From positions 248,001-312,000 of the forward strand of contig VLTN01000019.1 in the NCBI GenBank assembly GCA_008330645.1: a stretch of 64,000 nt of DNA. Reading direction: 5' to 3'. The position numbers and the translations under genes are program-made. The DNA is from Cafeteria roenbergensis. Its lineage: Eukaryota > Sar > Bigyra > Bicosoecida > Cafeteriaceae. The notes below the pieces were generated by a model. The model was given only the letters and a program-made list of their open reading frames with translations. It did no database searches and was not told the DNA's origin. The stretch's first letter is position 1. Every line of letters begins with the position of its first letter. This document shows, piece by piece, positions 31,025 to 45,400 of this stretch.

Positions 31025-34000
31025 CTACGCATACTTGGAGAACAGGTCGTCGTCAAACGCGCTGGCCCGAGGGTCTGAGGCGGTCGAAACCGCGTCGCGC
31101 TGCCTCCGGCGGCCGGCCGGGGCGCCGGGCTCCCCGCCCCAGCCGCTGGGAGGGTCGTGGCCCCGTGCCCGCGCGTGTCGGCGGGACTGCCGAGGCCGGT
31201 CAGGCTGGCCCTCGCGGCCCTCGCGCCGGAGGCCGAACCGCTGCTCGAGCTCAGGGGGCAGCGCCGAAAACTCGCGGCCCAGCGCCCGGGGGCGGTCGAA
31301 GCGCCCGTCGTCGGCAGGGGAGCGGTCCCAGTCGGCCTCGCCGTCCACCCAGCGCTCCTCAAGGAACTCGTCCCGGCGTTCCCGCTGCCTCGCGTGGCGC
31401 AGGCGCGGGTCGACGTGGCGCTCGTCGGCGCGGCCGTGGTAGTGCTGCGCTTGCTGCCTCTGTGCCCACGCGCTGCGCTCCGCTTCCCACGCGGCCTGCT
31501 CTCTCCAGCGGGCCTCTTGCATCGCGGCCTCCTCCTCTTCCCTGGCTCGCTCCTCGGCAAGCGCCAGCTCGGCTTGCTCGTGCCGTCGCCGCTCCGCCAG
31601 CGCGTCCGCGGCCGCTTGCGCCTCGGCGCGAAGCCTTGCGTCCTCCTCCGCACGCACGGCCTCCTGCCGCTCTGCAACGTGCTCAGCCAGCGAGTCCAGG
31701 AAGCTGGCGCCCTCGGCGATGGCCGCCTCCGTCGCGTGCTGAAGCAGCGTTGCCCGCTGCCGCGCCGCCGCCGCCGCCGCCGCCACTCCCGCCGCGTCGT
31801 CGACCAGCCGCAGCGTGCCCCTCGCACCGCTGAGGGCCCCCGCGAGGGGCGCGGCTACGGCGTGGAAGAGGGCAACCGGCACCTCCCGGTCCAGCGCGTC
31901 GACCGCCCGCTTGAGCTGGAGCATGCGCTCCGAGCTCCCCGCGCTGGTGCGGACGATGTTGTCCAGGGCAAGCCGCAGCTGGTGAAGCTCTCCGCTGACC
32001 CAGGAGAAGGACGGGCTGAACGCAAAGGTGGCCGCCTCGTCCCGGGTCAGGACGAGGCTGTCCCCACCCGGCGCCGACGGCGGCGCCGCCGGTGCGTCTG
32101 CGGCACCGGATGCCCGCTGCGGCGTGGCGCCGCCTTCGGGCCCATATGCCGACGACGCTGCCGCCATGGCTCGCTCCAGCCGCTCCCGGAAGGCCACAAC
32201 CACGCCCGGGCTCTCAGAGTGGGCTGGGTCGAACAGGAAGGAGATGAGCACGCGTGGCTGCGCCGTGCCGACCTCCGCGCCAAAGTCGCTCTTGAAGGCG
32301 TACACCACGTGGGGGGACAGCACGGTGGGCGTCAGCGCCCGCTGCACGGTCGACAGCCGCAAGGACACGGCGGGGGGCGACCGGCCAGGGCCGGAGCCCG
32401 CCCCGGGCGGAATGAGCTGCACGCGCGGCAGCTGCCCGCCCATTCCCAGCGCGGAGCGCACGAGCGCCATGCGCGGCTGCGCGGCCCGGCGCTGCTCCTC
32501 TTGCGTTGCGGGCGCGGCCGGGTCCACTCGCCAGTGCTGCGTGGACATCCGAATCATGAGCAGCGAGGCGGCCAGCTCCCGCCGAACCACCAGCGAGCTG
32601 TCGGGTCCCAGCGGCGGAAGCGCCTCCCCGTCCCGGCCTCGCACGAGCTCCGCTCGCGGCAGCACGAAGGCGCCGTCGTCCGCCACGCCGGGGTGGTCCC
32701 ACGGCGCCCAGCCGCGCCCGCCGTGGGACCCGCTGCCCTGCCACAGCGTGAGGCGGAGCGAGCGGGCCTCCAGCCGCGCGCTCTGCGCCGGCGTGACGAA
32801 CACGTCGGCCTCGCATGCCCCCAGGTGCAGCGTGATGGTGCCGGGCTGCATGCAGAGCGGGCCCAGCAGCGCGGGAGAGCCGGCGCCCCCGCCAGAGCCG
32901 CCAGCGGACGCGGAGGAGGCCAGGGGCGCCAGCGGGGCCGTTGCGCGGCGGCCGTGCTGCCGTCCCTCGCCTGCGGCCCTCGCGGCGCCGCGCTGGCGGC
33001 CGCCTCTGGCCACAGGAGAGGCAGCGTCCGCCGTCTGCAGCATCGGCAGCCCCCTGAGGCCCAGGCGCCGCCGGCCCGGGGCCTGCCGGCCGGACGGCCC
33101 GGCGCCAAAGCGGCTTGCGGGCCCAGCGGCGCCGCCCTTGCGGCTCGCGCCCCCGGCTCCGGTGAGCCTCGACCCCTCCGTGGAGCCCCCGCGGCCCGCC
33201 GGGGTGCTCGTCATCTCCGAGGCGCCTTCGCCGGCCCGGCGCACCCTCTCGGCGTGGCGGGCCGCGGCCGCGATGGCGCGGTCCATGCGCCCGAGGCGCC
33301 GGCGCTGCAGCAGGCGGATCGTTGTCGAGAGCGCCTTGAGCGTGACGCGGGGGGCAGCGCGCACCATGGAGCCGCCTGTGCCTTGCCGGCGGTGGCCAGG
33401 ACGCGCTCCCGCCCCCGCCCCCGCCCCCGCGCCCGCGCCTGCCCGCTGCCCGCTCAGGGTGCGGATGGCGGCCGGGGAGGCGCCCACCACGTCCGTGTAG
33501 CCGTGCTGGGTGGTTGCCGCAGAGAGGTGCATGGGCAGCGGGCCGAAGCGGTCCTTCGATTCGCCGGCCGGCGCAAATGCGGCCTCCGAGGCGAGCGCCG
33601 ACCGGCCGGGGCGCTGCCGCCTCCCCAGCCCAGGCTCGACCCAGCGAGATGGCCTCGGGCCGGCGGTGTCGTCCTGCCCTCCGTGGCCCGCACGGCCGCT
33701 CCCGCCGCCCGCGCCGCCCGGGGAGGCGCGCGTGAGGTCCGCGACGCCGGCCTGCCTCGTCGGGCCGGCAGCTGCTCCGGGACCGCCAGCGGCCGCGCTA
33801 CCGCCCAACGCAGCCCCGCCGCCCGCCGCCCTCGCGGCCCGCTTGGCACGCCTATCCGCCTCCACGCGCGCCCGCTCTTCGGCCTTGCGCTCCTTGGCCG
33901 CGCGGAGCGCCTGCTCCTCCCGGATGCGCCTCGCAGCCTCGCGCACTGCGTCCCGGGCCCGCGAATCGGCCACGGCAAACGCAGCGATGGCAGTGGACAC

Positions 34001-37000
34001 CACATGCGCGGGAGCGACGATGTCGTCGGCGTGGAGGGCGATCCCGGGCACCTCGAGGGTCACGGCGGAGTCCACCAGCGCGTCGGCTCGGGCCTGCGCG
34101 CAGACCTGCTGAGCCTCGAACCGGGCGTGGTGGGCCGCGACGGCCGCCTGCTGCACGCGGAGAGCGCGCCGGTCGTCGTCGTCGTCCACCCAGTCGAACC
34201 CGCCGTCCTCGTCGGCGGCCGCGTCGATCGCGGCCTCCTCGTCGCGCCTCGCGTCCCAGTCTCCGAAGAGCGAGGCGTCGCCCCTGGCCACGCTGGAGCC
34301 GCCCACGCCCCCGCCCGAAGTGGAGCTGGCGGCGGCGCCGTGTCCACCTCCGCCGTCGCCGACGCTGCTGCTGCCCGCAGCGCCCCCACCGCCATCCCCG
34401 GCGGCGCGGCGCCCGGCCCCTGCCGCTCGCTGAAGGCGGCGCTGCCGCCGGTTGTACCAGCCCGGTGCCGCCGCCGCAGCCTCTGCAGCGGCCGCAGCCG
34501 CCCGCGCGGACTCTTCGAGGGCCACAAGGGGCACGCCCGTCCGAGGCGGGAGAAGTCGCTCCACGCACCTGAGCCGCGCGGCGAAGCGCAGCTGCTGCTG
34601 CTGCTGCTGCTGCGGAGGCGGCATCGACAGCCAGAGCGCGTCCGTGTCCGGGGAGCCGCGCGGCCGGTTCACGGCCGTCGCGCTCACCGGGCCGAGCGTG
34701 GCCGTCCACGCCTGCAGCGCCGGCTTGGGCGACCACAGCGGGGTGCCGTACGCCACAAACAGCGAGAACGTGAGCGAGGGGACGGAGCCGCCCGCGGACT
34801 GCGCCGCCGCCGCCCCATCGGTCCACTTGCGCTGGCCGCCCCCTCTCGGACCCCGCTGCCCAGACACGGCGCGGGATCCCGCAGAGAGGGCCATGTCCAG
34901 CGCCCCCGTGGAGCGGACGGTGAGCGGCCCCACCGAGACTCCCAGCGTCGCTGGGTCAACCCGCGGCCGACCCGGCTGCACCGGCGCCGTGTCGTCGGCG
35001 GCGGCGTCCAGCGACTCGAGTGCAACGGACAGCTCCGCGCCCGGCGCGAGCGGCCCCGCAGCGATGGACACGCCCACGCCACCGAGGCGGAACCGCACTC
35101 TGCGCCGCTCCACCGCGATGGCGGAGAGCGACGCCGACGAGGCGGCGCCCGCCCGGCGGCCGCCGGCCCCCGAAGCGCCGGCCTCGGACCTGGCCATGCC
35201 CCTGGGCAGGCCCTGCTTGCGTGCCGCGCCGCGCGAGTTGGCCTGCGAAATAACGTCGGTCTCCCCCTCGTCCACGCTCACGGCGCCGAGCTCTGCACCC
35301 AGGCTTGCCTGCCTGTGCATGTGCCCCGCTGGCGCCTGGTCGGGCTGCGGGCGGACGCCGGCTCCAGTCCAGCCCGCCGCCCCGCCGTAGCGGCCGGCTT
35401 CGGCCTCCGCCGCGGCCTCGGCCGCGTCGTCCGTGGCGCCAGCGTCCTCTGGCAAGCCGCTTGCGTCAATTCCCAGAGCGCTGTCGTCGGCGCCCGTCGA
35501 GGCGGAGGTCTTCTCTGCCAGCGCCAAGGTGCGGCGAACTGCCTCTGCTGCATCCAGCACGCTGACGGCCCAGCCGTAGCGGAACGTGAGAGCCGTCTCA
35601 AGCCCCGTCGCCCTTCCACGCCGGCCCTCCCGGCGCCCGCTGTGGCCCGCAGCGACGCTGCTGCCGCCAGAGCCCGGCTCCCCCGCTCCGCTGCCGCCTG
35701 CGGCGCCCCCCCCGCCAGCGCCCCCGGGCCTGCGCCTGTCCGCCCCGGTCAAGTTGCCGTCCATGGCCTCCCCTCCTCCGCCGTGAAGCTCGCCCAGGTC
35801 CGCGGTGATGCTGATCCGGCCCACGCTGGCCCTTGCGTCCATGAGAGCCGCAGCGACTGGGGCGGCGACGGCGGCAGACTTGGATGCGCCGGCAGCATGG
35901 TCGTCTTCGTCGTGCCCGGACGACGCCGCGGCAGCCGCGGCCGACTCGCGGTGGGAGCTGCTGGCGTCCAGAATGCTCTGGATGACCCCAGCAGGCGCGC
36001 CTGTCACGTCTGCTCGCTCCAGCACGGCCGACAGCGGAAGCCGCCTCCGAAGCAACACCCGTGCCTGCGTGAGCACGATGCCGGCTATCTCGCTCGCCGC
36101 CTCCTCGTCGACGCGCGGCCCGCCCGAAACGGTCCACCCGAGGCCAGCGGCCTTGTCAGCGCCCGAAGAAGAGGCACGGCCCCCGAGGCCGGGCCGCCCA
36201 GCGCCCGGCGCGCCGTGGGCGGCCCCGCCCGGGCTCGCGCCGGCACGGGCCTTGGCACGGCCGTCCGCGGGGCCTCCGCGGCCGGAGCGATCGGCTCCCC
36301 GCGACGCGCTTGCCGCCTCGAGCGCCGCGAAGACGTCGCCCTCGTCCGGCCGGCCGCCCTCGGCGTCGTCCCCCTGGGCCTCCTCGTCGCAGAGGAAGCC
36401 GAGCGAGAGCGACGGCACCTCGACCGCCAGCTCCCACACCGGCACCGTTGCCTCCCACTCGGCAGTCTCGCTGGACGCCATTGTGGACTCGACCAGCGCG
36501 TCCTCCTCGGCGAGGCTCGCAGCGTCCATTCCCCGCCCTCCGGCGCCATGCAGCGGCGCGGCACCGCGCTGCTGACGGCGGCGCGCCGCCGCAGCTGCCG
36601 ATCGAACGCGCGCCACTGCCATGGCCGCCTCCGTGGCCCGAAGAGACCTCGCCTCCTGCACGGCAACGAGCGCCGCAGCGCCCGCGTCGCTCGACGGCGG
36701 CCTCGGCGCAACCGGCCCAGCGGAGGAGTGCTCCTCCCCGCTCCCCGCGCCGGCCCGGCCGTACTTGCCGGCAGAGTCCACGCGCCGCATCCACGGAGAC
36801 GAGTCGCGCGGACTGGTCCACGACCCGGCCCGGGTGAGCGGGGGCGCCCCGCCCCACCGGCTCCCGGCCCTGACCAGGCGCGCGCCGGCTCGGGGCTCTG
36901 CGAGCTGCACTCCGGACGCGACGGCGAGTTGGCGGATCGAGAGGGAGTCGCCACCGGGCCGCCAGCGCGCAGCCAGGCGCATCGGGCGAGAGAACTCGGC

Positions 37001-39427
37001 CGACACGCGAGCAAGCGGCACAAGCGGCTCGCAGGTCACCAGGACGCGGGCAGGAGCGCTGCGGTCGTGAAGGCCGCCCGCTGGCTGCTCTGCCTCGCCC
37101 AGGCCCGACCAGCCGCCGGGACCCGTCGGGCTCCAGGGACCCTCCCGCTCTGCCGCGCGCGAGGCCGACGCGGCCAAGGCAGACGCTGCCGCTCCGAGCC
37201 GAGCCCCCACTCCTGCCGCAGCCTCGTCGAACAGCGCGACGCTGACGGACCGAACCGTCGCGTGGAGATCGACGTCGAGGAAGTCGACGCTCATGCCGCC
37301 CGGCGCAGGCGGCAGCAGAGACGAAATGACAGTGCCCACGTCCGCACCAAAGGCCCCCGCGCCGGCGATCCATTCTTCAATCGGCAGCAGCTGCTGCGGC
37401 TCCAGCGCCTCAGCGTCGGCGTCGTCGAACGCGTCGTCGCCAAAGTCTGCGTCGCCCTCGCCATCGTACTCGTCGTCGTCGTTGTCGTCGTAGCCAGCGC
37501 CGAACCCCTCGCCGGGTCGCCCTCGCGCGCCGTGTCGCGCGCCGACGCCAAAGGCGCCGCGGCCTAGGTCGGCTGCGCCGTCGCCAAGACCGTCAGAGTC
37601 CCGGCTGTGACCGCGCGGGCGAGAACCACGAGCGGCGTCGCCTCCGCCTGCAGCGCCGCGGCTGGCGCCGCCCTCGCCTGGGCCAGCTCCAGCGCCAGCG
37701 GGGGTGAGTGGCTGGCTCTGGGCCAGGCGAGCGGCCATGCGGCGCGCGTTGGCGTCCGGCACGAAGCCGCTGCGCATGAGGTTGTCGATGCCGCCGCCCT
37801 CGCTGTCGTCGTCCTCGCTATCGGAGCCGCCACGCCCGCGGAACGGGGCCTCCCCTCCGACGGCGAGCAGTCCCCCGGCGGCCTCTGCCGCGGCACCGGC
37901 TTCAGCCGCGGCCCGCTGCCCGTCCAGCGTGAGCAAGCCCGCCCCGAGAGCGGCGCTGTCAGCAACCATCCACTCCCTGTTCCGGTGCAGCGCCGCCACG
38001 CCAGCGTGCGTCACCTTGTCCAGCTCCTCTGCTAGCTGCGAGGCAAACACCGCGGCTTGCGGGCTCAGCCGCAGCGGGAAGAGCGTCACGTCCACGCCCA
38101 GCGCGATCCACGGGCGAGGGGCTGCCGCGGCGCTGCTGCCACGCCTGGCGGAGCCAGCGCTGGAGCCGCCGTCGGAGCCTCCCCACTCAGCCACGGGCTG
38201 AGCGTCCACCAGCTCGTCAATGTCCTGCGAGCTCGGGGGCTGAGCGCCGCGCTCATTCCCTCGCCTCGGGGAGGCCGCGCCCGACTGCTGGCCCGGCCTG
38301 GCCTCTGCCAGCTCCAGCGCCGACAGCTCCTCCTCGGAGCGCTGGGGCACGTCGCTCGCAGCCCCCAGCGTTTCCAGCGTGCGGGAGCAGCCGCCGTTGA
38401 CGGTCGCGACGCCTCCCACCCTGGGAAGTGACAGCGAGAAGAGCGACGTGGCGTGCCTCACGGACTCGGCGGGCTCCTGCCCTGCATCCGACGCAGACGC
38501 TGCTCGGCCAAAGCCGGCAGGCCACGCCCCGGGAGAGGCGAGCGCGTCCGAAGCAAGCGGCGACGCCGCTGCGCGAGGGGACGAGAAGAGGCGACGAGCG
38601 GCCCCCTGCGCGCCGCCCTCGTCGTCCTGCGCAGCGCCCCAGCGCAGCGGCAGCTGGCCGTCGCCTCCGTTGGCGCCGCCCCGAGCGGCCCCGCCGAGGA
38701 AGTGCACCACTCTGCCGCCCCGCCCGTCTTGCATGCTGGCAAGCACCGCGGCCACGGTCGCCTGCCAGGGCAGGACGGCTTCGTTGCTGACCGCCGGCCA
38801 CAGAGTGCACGCGCCGGTGTTGAGGTGAAGGAGAAGGGTGACGGGCGGGATCGCCTTGGCAATGGCGTCGCGGCGAGCGGCCGCGGCCTTTGCTGCGTCC
38901 TCCGCACCCGCGGCGGCCGCGGCCCGGTCGCCTCCATCACGGCTGGCCGCCGGCGCCGAGGTCAGGCCCAGTCCTTCCAGCCCAGAGGCGCCGTCGCCGA
39001 GCACCTCTGCCGCTCCGGCAACGCGAACGCCGCGGCTCGCTGCGTCGTCAGCCTCGCTACCATGGCCCAGGGCCGGCGCAGCAGCACCCGCGCCATCCGC
39101 GGGCTGGGACGCGATGTCCTCTGCGGGGGTGCCCGTGTCGGACCGCTGGCCGCTGGCGTTGGACACGCCGCCACCGCCGGTTGCCGCTGACGCGGCTTCG
39201 TCACGGGCTGCCGACGTGCCGCTGAACAAGGTGCCGGCGCGGCCGCTCAGGCCCCGCCGGCCGGCCACTGCGCCCGGCCCTGGCGAGCTGGAGATGCGAA
39301 TCCCGCCGGCCGCCTGCACGGCGGCCTGCAAACCTGCCAGATGGTTGATCACGGTCGCGTCCATGTGAAGCTGAGGCGCGCTGGCGAGCACGGCAGCAAG
39401 GACGCCCCGTGCCTCACCCATCTCGTC

Positions 39428-39463
<36 letters not shown>

Positions 39464-42400
39464 CTCGGAGTCGTCTGACGCATTGACGTCGTCGCCCTCG
39501 CCGTCTGACTCATCGAAGTCGTCGTCACCTTGGTCCGCATACTTGCCGGGATATCCTCCGCGGCCGCCGCCTCGCGCGCCCGTCCCCGAGGGTCCGCTGG
39601 CCCGCCCTCCCCTTTGGGCTCCCGGCCCAGCCCTGCGACTCCTGTTAGGTCGCAAGACCGGCGCACGCGCGTCCCCGTGGAGCTTGCTCTGCGTGGCCGG
39701 CTGCCCGCCAGGTCGTGCAAGCAGGTTGCCAAGCCCCCTGACTCTGCCTGCATGCAGCTCCAGCCCGGGGAAGAGCAGGATACTGGATGACGTCATCAGC
39801 CAGTCCTCGTGGTCCCCGCCCGCCAGGTGAGCCGCGTCGCCGCCGCCGCCGGCAGTCTGGCCCGCCGACGCGGCCGGCGCGCCACTGGTGGTGGCAGAGG
39901 CGTGACCGGCGGCGCCCGGCTGGACTGTGGCGGAGCCTGTCGGGGCGCTGATGCGCGGCGGCGGCTGCTGCAGGGCCGCGCGGTGGAGCGAGTCGGCAAC
40001 TTGCGACCGCAGGGGCCGGAACACGCCCGGGACGCCGTGGAGGCCCGGCGCGGCCTGGTGGCCGGCCAGAGCCTGGGTCTGGTGCCTTGACGCGAACTGG
40101 CCGCGCAGGGAGCCCGCTTGTTCCCCTTCCGCGCGGCGGCGCCTGGCGGCTCTCCTGCCGCCGCTCCCCAGCGGCCCGAGCCCTCTGTCGTACTTGCCGT
40201 CGGCGTCGGACAGCGTGGAGAGGGGGCTTGCAAACGCGGGGATGGAGCCCCCGAAGCCGTACCAGCCGCCGCGAGGACCGCCGGACCCGTCACCCTTGCC
40301 GCCGCTCCCGCCTGGGCCCGGCACTGGCGACTGCATGCCGAAGGAGCCAGGGCCGCGGACAGGGGTGGAAAACATCGGCGAGGCCCTCTGCGAGGGCGTG
40401 CCTGCGTTGCCTCCGCTGACAAAGCCGTCGAAGCGGCGAGCAAAGTCGGCAGCGCCGGGCGCGGCTGAGGGCGCGTCGGTCACGAGCAGTGCAAGCCGGG
40501 CTGGGGATGCCGCAGCGCCGGCGGCAAGCGACGAGCGCAGAGCCCACGCGCTCTGGCCAAAGCCCTTCCCGTGCCTGCCAGCGGATCCAACTTCAACAGG
40601 CCGGCCGAACGTCGGCGATCCAAGCGAGCCGACTGCGCCGCGAGGGCCACGCGCCCCAGGAACCGGGCTCGCGTTGGACAGCGCGGAGCGCCCGCCGGCC
40701 CGAGCGGCGCCCGGGCCCTCGCCCGCCGTCGCCGTCCTCCTGGCCACGGCTGGGCTGTCGAGAAGCCCGGCCACCGACGCGGCGTTGGCCTCCGCCTCCA
40801 AGCCCCTCCACATGGCCGGCTGGTGCAGACGAAGCCCAAGCCGCTCCGCCGCTGACGTGCCCTTGGTGCCAACGCCCACGCCAGCCACTGCAGCGGCGGT
40901 GCCCGGGCCGGCCTGGGCGGCCGCCGCCGCGTGGGTGCCCTTGGCCGCGATGGCCTCGGCCACGATGGCCTCTCGCAGCGCCCCCTCGGCGCCCGGGCCG
41001 AACAGCTGCCAGGCCGAGACCTTGCGAGTCAGACCCGCGGAGAGCGACGTGAGCGACACGGCAAGAGACCCGAAGGTTTGCATTTGGGCGCCCTCCCCGT
41101 CCAGGGCCGTGATCTCTGCGGGAAGCTCGGCTGCGCGGCCGCCGTCGGCACCAGCGCCGGCGTGAGCGCCGGTGCCAGCAGCCAGCCGCGGGAGCTGCAG
41201 CCCCGAGCCCCTGGCCGCTGCCTGGCCCAGGCTGACCAGCAGAGCGCTGACCTCCGGGGCGGCGATGCTGCCGCGGGGCACCAGCTCCGACGAGAGCGAC
41301 GCGCCGGATTCGGAGCGGACCGATGTGTTGCCTCGGCGGCTCGACGAGTGGCGGCCCGAGTGGTCGCCGCCCGACCGCACGGAGAGCGCCGACCCAGCGG
41401 TACCGGCGCGCACGTGCGAGGCGGACGCCTGCCATCTGGACATGGGCCGGGCGGCGGCGGCGCCGCCACCGGCCGCCTTGCGCGCCCGCCTCGACCGCAC
41501 ATGCAGGCCGCCCCCAGCGGGCAGCTCGCCTCCCCAAAGCCCTCCTGCCCCGGACGCGACGCCTTGCGCCCCGCCTCCCGGCGAGCCCCCGTGGCGGCTG
41601 TCGGACGCCGCATCCAGCCGGTGCGAGCTGGCCGCGCCGTTGCGCGAGCCGTCCGCGGCCAGGGACGCCAGCGCCCCCGACGCCGCCACAGCCGAGTGCG
41701 TGAAGAACGGCACGCACGCCGTGAGGCCGGCCACTGTTACGTCCAGGCTCACGCGCGTGCGGCGCCCGCCACGGCGAGCCGCGGCCTCTTGCATTCGCTT
41801 CACGCGTCTCTCCATCTCCTCTGGCGCGGCCTGCGCAAACGCAGAGAAGATCTGGTGCGGGTCGGCCGCCGCTTTGCGCACGGCCCCGCCACGAGGCTGC
41901 GCAGAGCCAGCCTGCCGCCCCGCAGCGCGGCTGCTCCCTGCAGCAGCAGCGGCGCCAGCAGCAGCGGCGCCAGCAGCGGCGTTGGAAGCGCCTCCGGCGC
42001 CGGTCCGGGCGGAAGGAGACGTTGCACGAGTGCCATGGCTTCGTCTCCCCGCCGCGCTGCCGTAGCGGTCGCCGGGCGCGTGAGGCGGCGAGGCGCTCGC
42101 TCGCGGTGCGGACGCTCCCCGGCCCGCTGCAGTGCGCCGTCCGGTCGGCGCCCGCCTGGGAGGGTGCGGCCCGACGGCGTGGGCCGAGACCCCGCCTCCG
42201 GAGGCCGACCTGCTCCTGCCGGACCGGCGCCTTGCAGCGTCGTGGCCTGCGGCGACGCCCGGCCCCTGCGCGAAGCTGCTCCGCAGTGCGGCCGAAGGCC
42301 GGCGCGCGGACACGCCCCGCTTGCTGCCGTGGCCCACCGTTGCGGCCGCAGTCTCCCTTCGGCGCGCGTTGGCGGCCGCGTCCCGCGCCGCTCGCTTCAG

Positions 42401-45400
42401 CAGCCGCTTGGAGGCCTCGGCGAACCGCCGGCCTGCCACGGAGTACTCGGCAATCACGGCAGCGAGGATCGCCACGCAGCCGGGCACGGCAAGCGCGTGC
42501 GTGCGCAGCAGGTGAAGGCGCACTGTGGTGGTGGCAAGCGACTCGCAGTCGGAGCGGTAGCGCTCAAGCCGGCGCGCGAGACGCGCCGTCCGCGCCTCCC
42601 GCTGGCCTGCGACGCCGGCGCCGGTGCGGGCGCGGGAGGTCGCGGTTGCCGGGGTGGAGCCATTGTCGCCCTGCAAGAACGGAACTGAGTGGCCTCGCCA
42701 GCCGGGCCGCTGGGAGCCGCTGCGCCCGGCGGCCGAGCCTGCCGGGTCGGACCCCGTCGCCCCTCGGGCGAAGGGCGCGCCGACGGGGCCGGAGGCCGCC
42801 CCCGCCCCACCCAGGGCTGCGGTTCCGTCGCCGGCCATGCCCGCGAGCGCGCCCGAGGCCACTCTGAGATGCACGTTGGTGCGCACGCGCAGCAGGTACG
42901 GGTTTCGCGTGCTGTCCAGGTACGCAAGGCTCAGGCGGGCAGAGCCGTCAGCGCTCGCTGTCGCGGCCCGCTTGGCCGCGGCATTCGATCCGGACGCGAG
43001 CGGCGATGCCGCGCCGCTGGCATCGTGGGCGTCGTCGTCGTGGCCTGATCCTGCCCGCTTGCCGGCCGCGTCGCCCCGCTGCACGATGGACAGCGCCGCC
43101 CGGAGGCCTGGCATGTTGCTCGGCGCGAGTCCGGAGGCGGTATCCCCGCCAAGGGAGTCTTGGTCCCTGCCAGGGAACGTCACGGCCGGTGTGCCGGGGC
43201 CGCCCGGCCCCCTGCCCGTTCCGTCGCCTCGCCGCCCGGGCCACGCAATCGACGGGGCCGTTCCGCGGGACTGCGACACCGAGCGAGGCACGTCCGCCGT
43301 GCCCCGGCCCCCGTTGTGACGGCGCCAGATCCCGCCCGAGAGCGCGGGAGTCGCCAGCGCAGGGGCGCTGCCGTGGGCCGACCGGGCCCAGAACGGGCCC
43401 GCCCCGGACATGCCGCCCGCAGCAAGCAGCGTGAGCGCTGACGGCGGCATCGGCAGCGCCAAGTCCAGCGCCAGTGTGGCGGGAAGCTGGCGGGACGCGC
43501 TCTCCTGGTTCAAGCTGGGGCCAGCCGGGCGGGAGCCCGCGTCGCCCGCGCCGCCCGCCGCACTGCTGCTCCCGCCCCCGGCGGCGGCAGCGAGGCGCGG
43601 CCGGCCCACGGGCGCGGCCCCTGAAGGCGCGGCCTGGCGGCCCCCTTGTCCTGTCCCCGCGGCTCCGTCTGCGTCCTTGGCGTCGGCCGGGGGAGCAGCG
43701 GCCTCAACGGCCGCCTCAGACATGACCCTCGCCCCAATGGTGAGCCCGCCCACGTCCACCGTCACGACCGGAGACGCAAGAGGCTCGAGGGAGGCCAGGG
43801 CGGCGCCTCGGCGGCGCTTAGGCCGCAGCGGCCCGGGTGCCGCTTCCGGCATGGAGTCCACCGCGACGCGCACTCCCTCAACGATCATCTCGACCGCCGG
43901 CCGGCCTGCCGCCTGCACCTTCGCCTGGCTCGTCAGGGCGAGCACGCGGAGCCCGCCCAGAACCACCACGAGCCGCGAGGCCGCCGAGGCCGACGCCTGC
44001 CCGCCGGCTCTGCCGCCCGACGCGCCCGAGGCCTCCGCGTTCGAGTCGCTGCCACCCGTCCGGCCGTTGCCTTGCTCTCCCGCTGCGGGAACGTCACCCC
44101 AGCCGCCGCGAGCGCCCGCGGCACCACCACCGGGCGACCGCCCAGGGCGGCCCGGCGCCCCTGCGGCTCCGCCAGAGCTCCTTGTCCGCCGCAGCCTGCC
44201 GCCGGCGATGGGCCCGCCGGCGGCGACCGATGGCTTGGCCTGCGCCACCAGCGCGCGCGGGACTGTGTCGACTCTTGCGAGGCCGGCGCCGGCCCAGCTG
44301 CCCCTGCCTGCCGTGCCGCTCGTCCAAGCGGCTGACGACGATCCCGCCGCCCTTGCCGCGCCGACGATCCCGCCGCCCGACGCCGACCGGCGAAGGCCCT
44401 GGGCGCCCTGTCCGGCGGCGGCTGCGGCCGCTGCTTGCATCGTCGCATCCGCTGCGGCGCCAGCTGCCGCTGCCGCCGCTCCAACGACGTTGCCTCCCGC
44501 GCCCTGCTGCTGGCGCTGGCGCAGCGCCCGGAGCCGCCTGCGTGCCGCCCTTGCGAAGAGGCGCAGGAACAGGCCGAGCTCGTGCGCCAAGCGCCGCTGC
44601 GTCGTGAGCACCGTGGACATGACGGCGGGCGTCACGCAGTACGAGAGCGGCTCGACGAGCACCAGCGTCTCCATGGCAGAGGCCCCGCTGCGCGTGCAGC
44701 TGCTCGGCGCACCCCCCTCAGCGGCCGTGAGCGTGAGCGGCGACGGCGCCACCAGCTGCGGCATGGCCTGCGCTGCCACTGCCGCGCGGATGAGGCCGGC
44801 GGCCGAGGCTGGCACGCCGTGCATGGACGCCAGCACCGCTGCTGCCGCTCCCGCGCACGCGCCTGCAGCAGCCGCGTCGACCTGCTCGTCGTCGGCCGCT
44901 TGCCCCGCGGCAGGGGCCGCCGCGGCGCCGCTTGCGGGGGCCTGTCCAGGCGAGGCGCCGGGCGGGAGCGCGCCGACGCCCGCCCCTCCGACGGCCGCCG
45001 CCACCGACGCGGCGGCGAGCGCGTCCGCCCAGCGCAGCCTCGCCCGGTGCGACTCCCAGGAGCGCATGCTGGCCACCCAGGCGATGGGGGGCAGGGCCGC
45101 GTCTGCCCGCACCACGGCCACCGGGTCGGCGAGGCGGGGCAGCCCGCGCGTGCGGGAGCTGCGCCTGCCCGTCGAGTGGCCCGTGCTGTCGCGGCCCCGC
45201 GAGAGGCGAGAGTTGCTCCGCCTCGAGCGAGACGAAGCTTGCCGCTCGAGGAAGCGAGGGCTGTTTGGGATGGAGGTCCGGCGGATGTGCGCGGCCAGCA
45301 CGGCGCGGCGCGACTGCAGCCCAGGGGGGGGAGAGGCGGCGTCGCGCAAGTCGCTCGTCCGCGTCGCGGCCTCCGCAGCGGCCGACCCGGACACTGGCAC

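Noticed and set aside
29149-31833. 894-residue plus-strand frame
   Set aside because: Antisense shadow of the carboxypeptidase and of the 3' end of the giant frame.
31157-37567. 2136-residue plus-strand frame, and similar plus-strand frames at 40931-42688, 43410-45488 and 53250-56159
   Set aside because: All lie opposite the giant minus-strand frame; extreme GC content removes stops on both strands. They lack the acidic runs, coiled coil and ordered islands seen in the minus frame.
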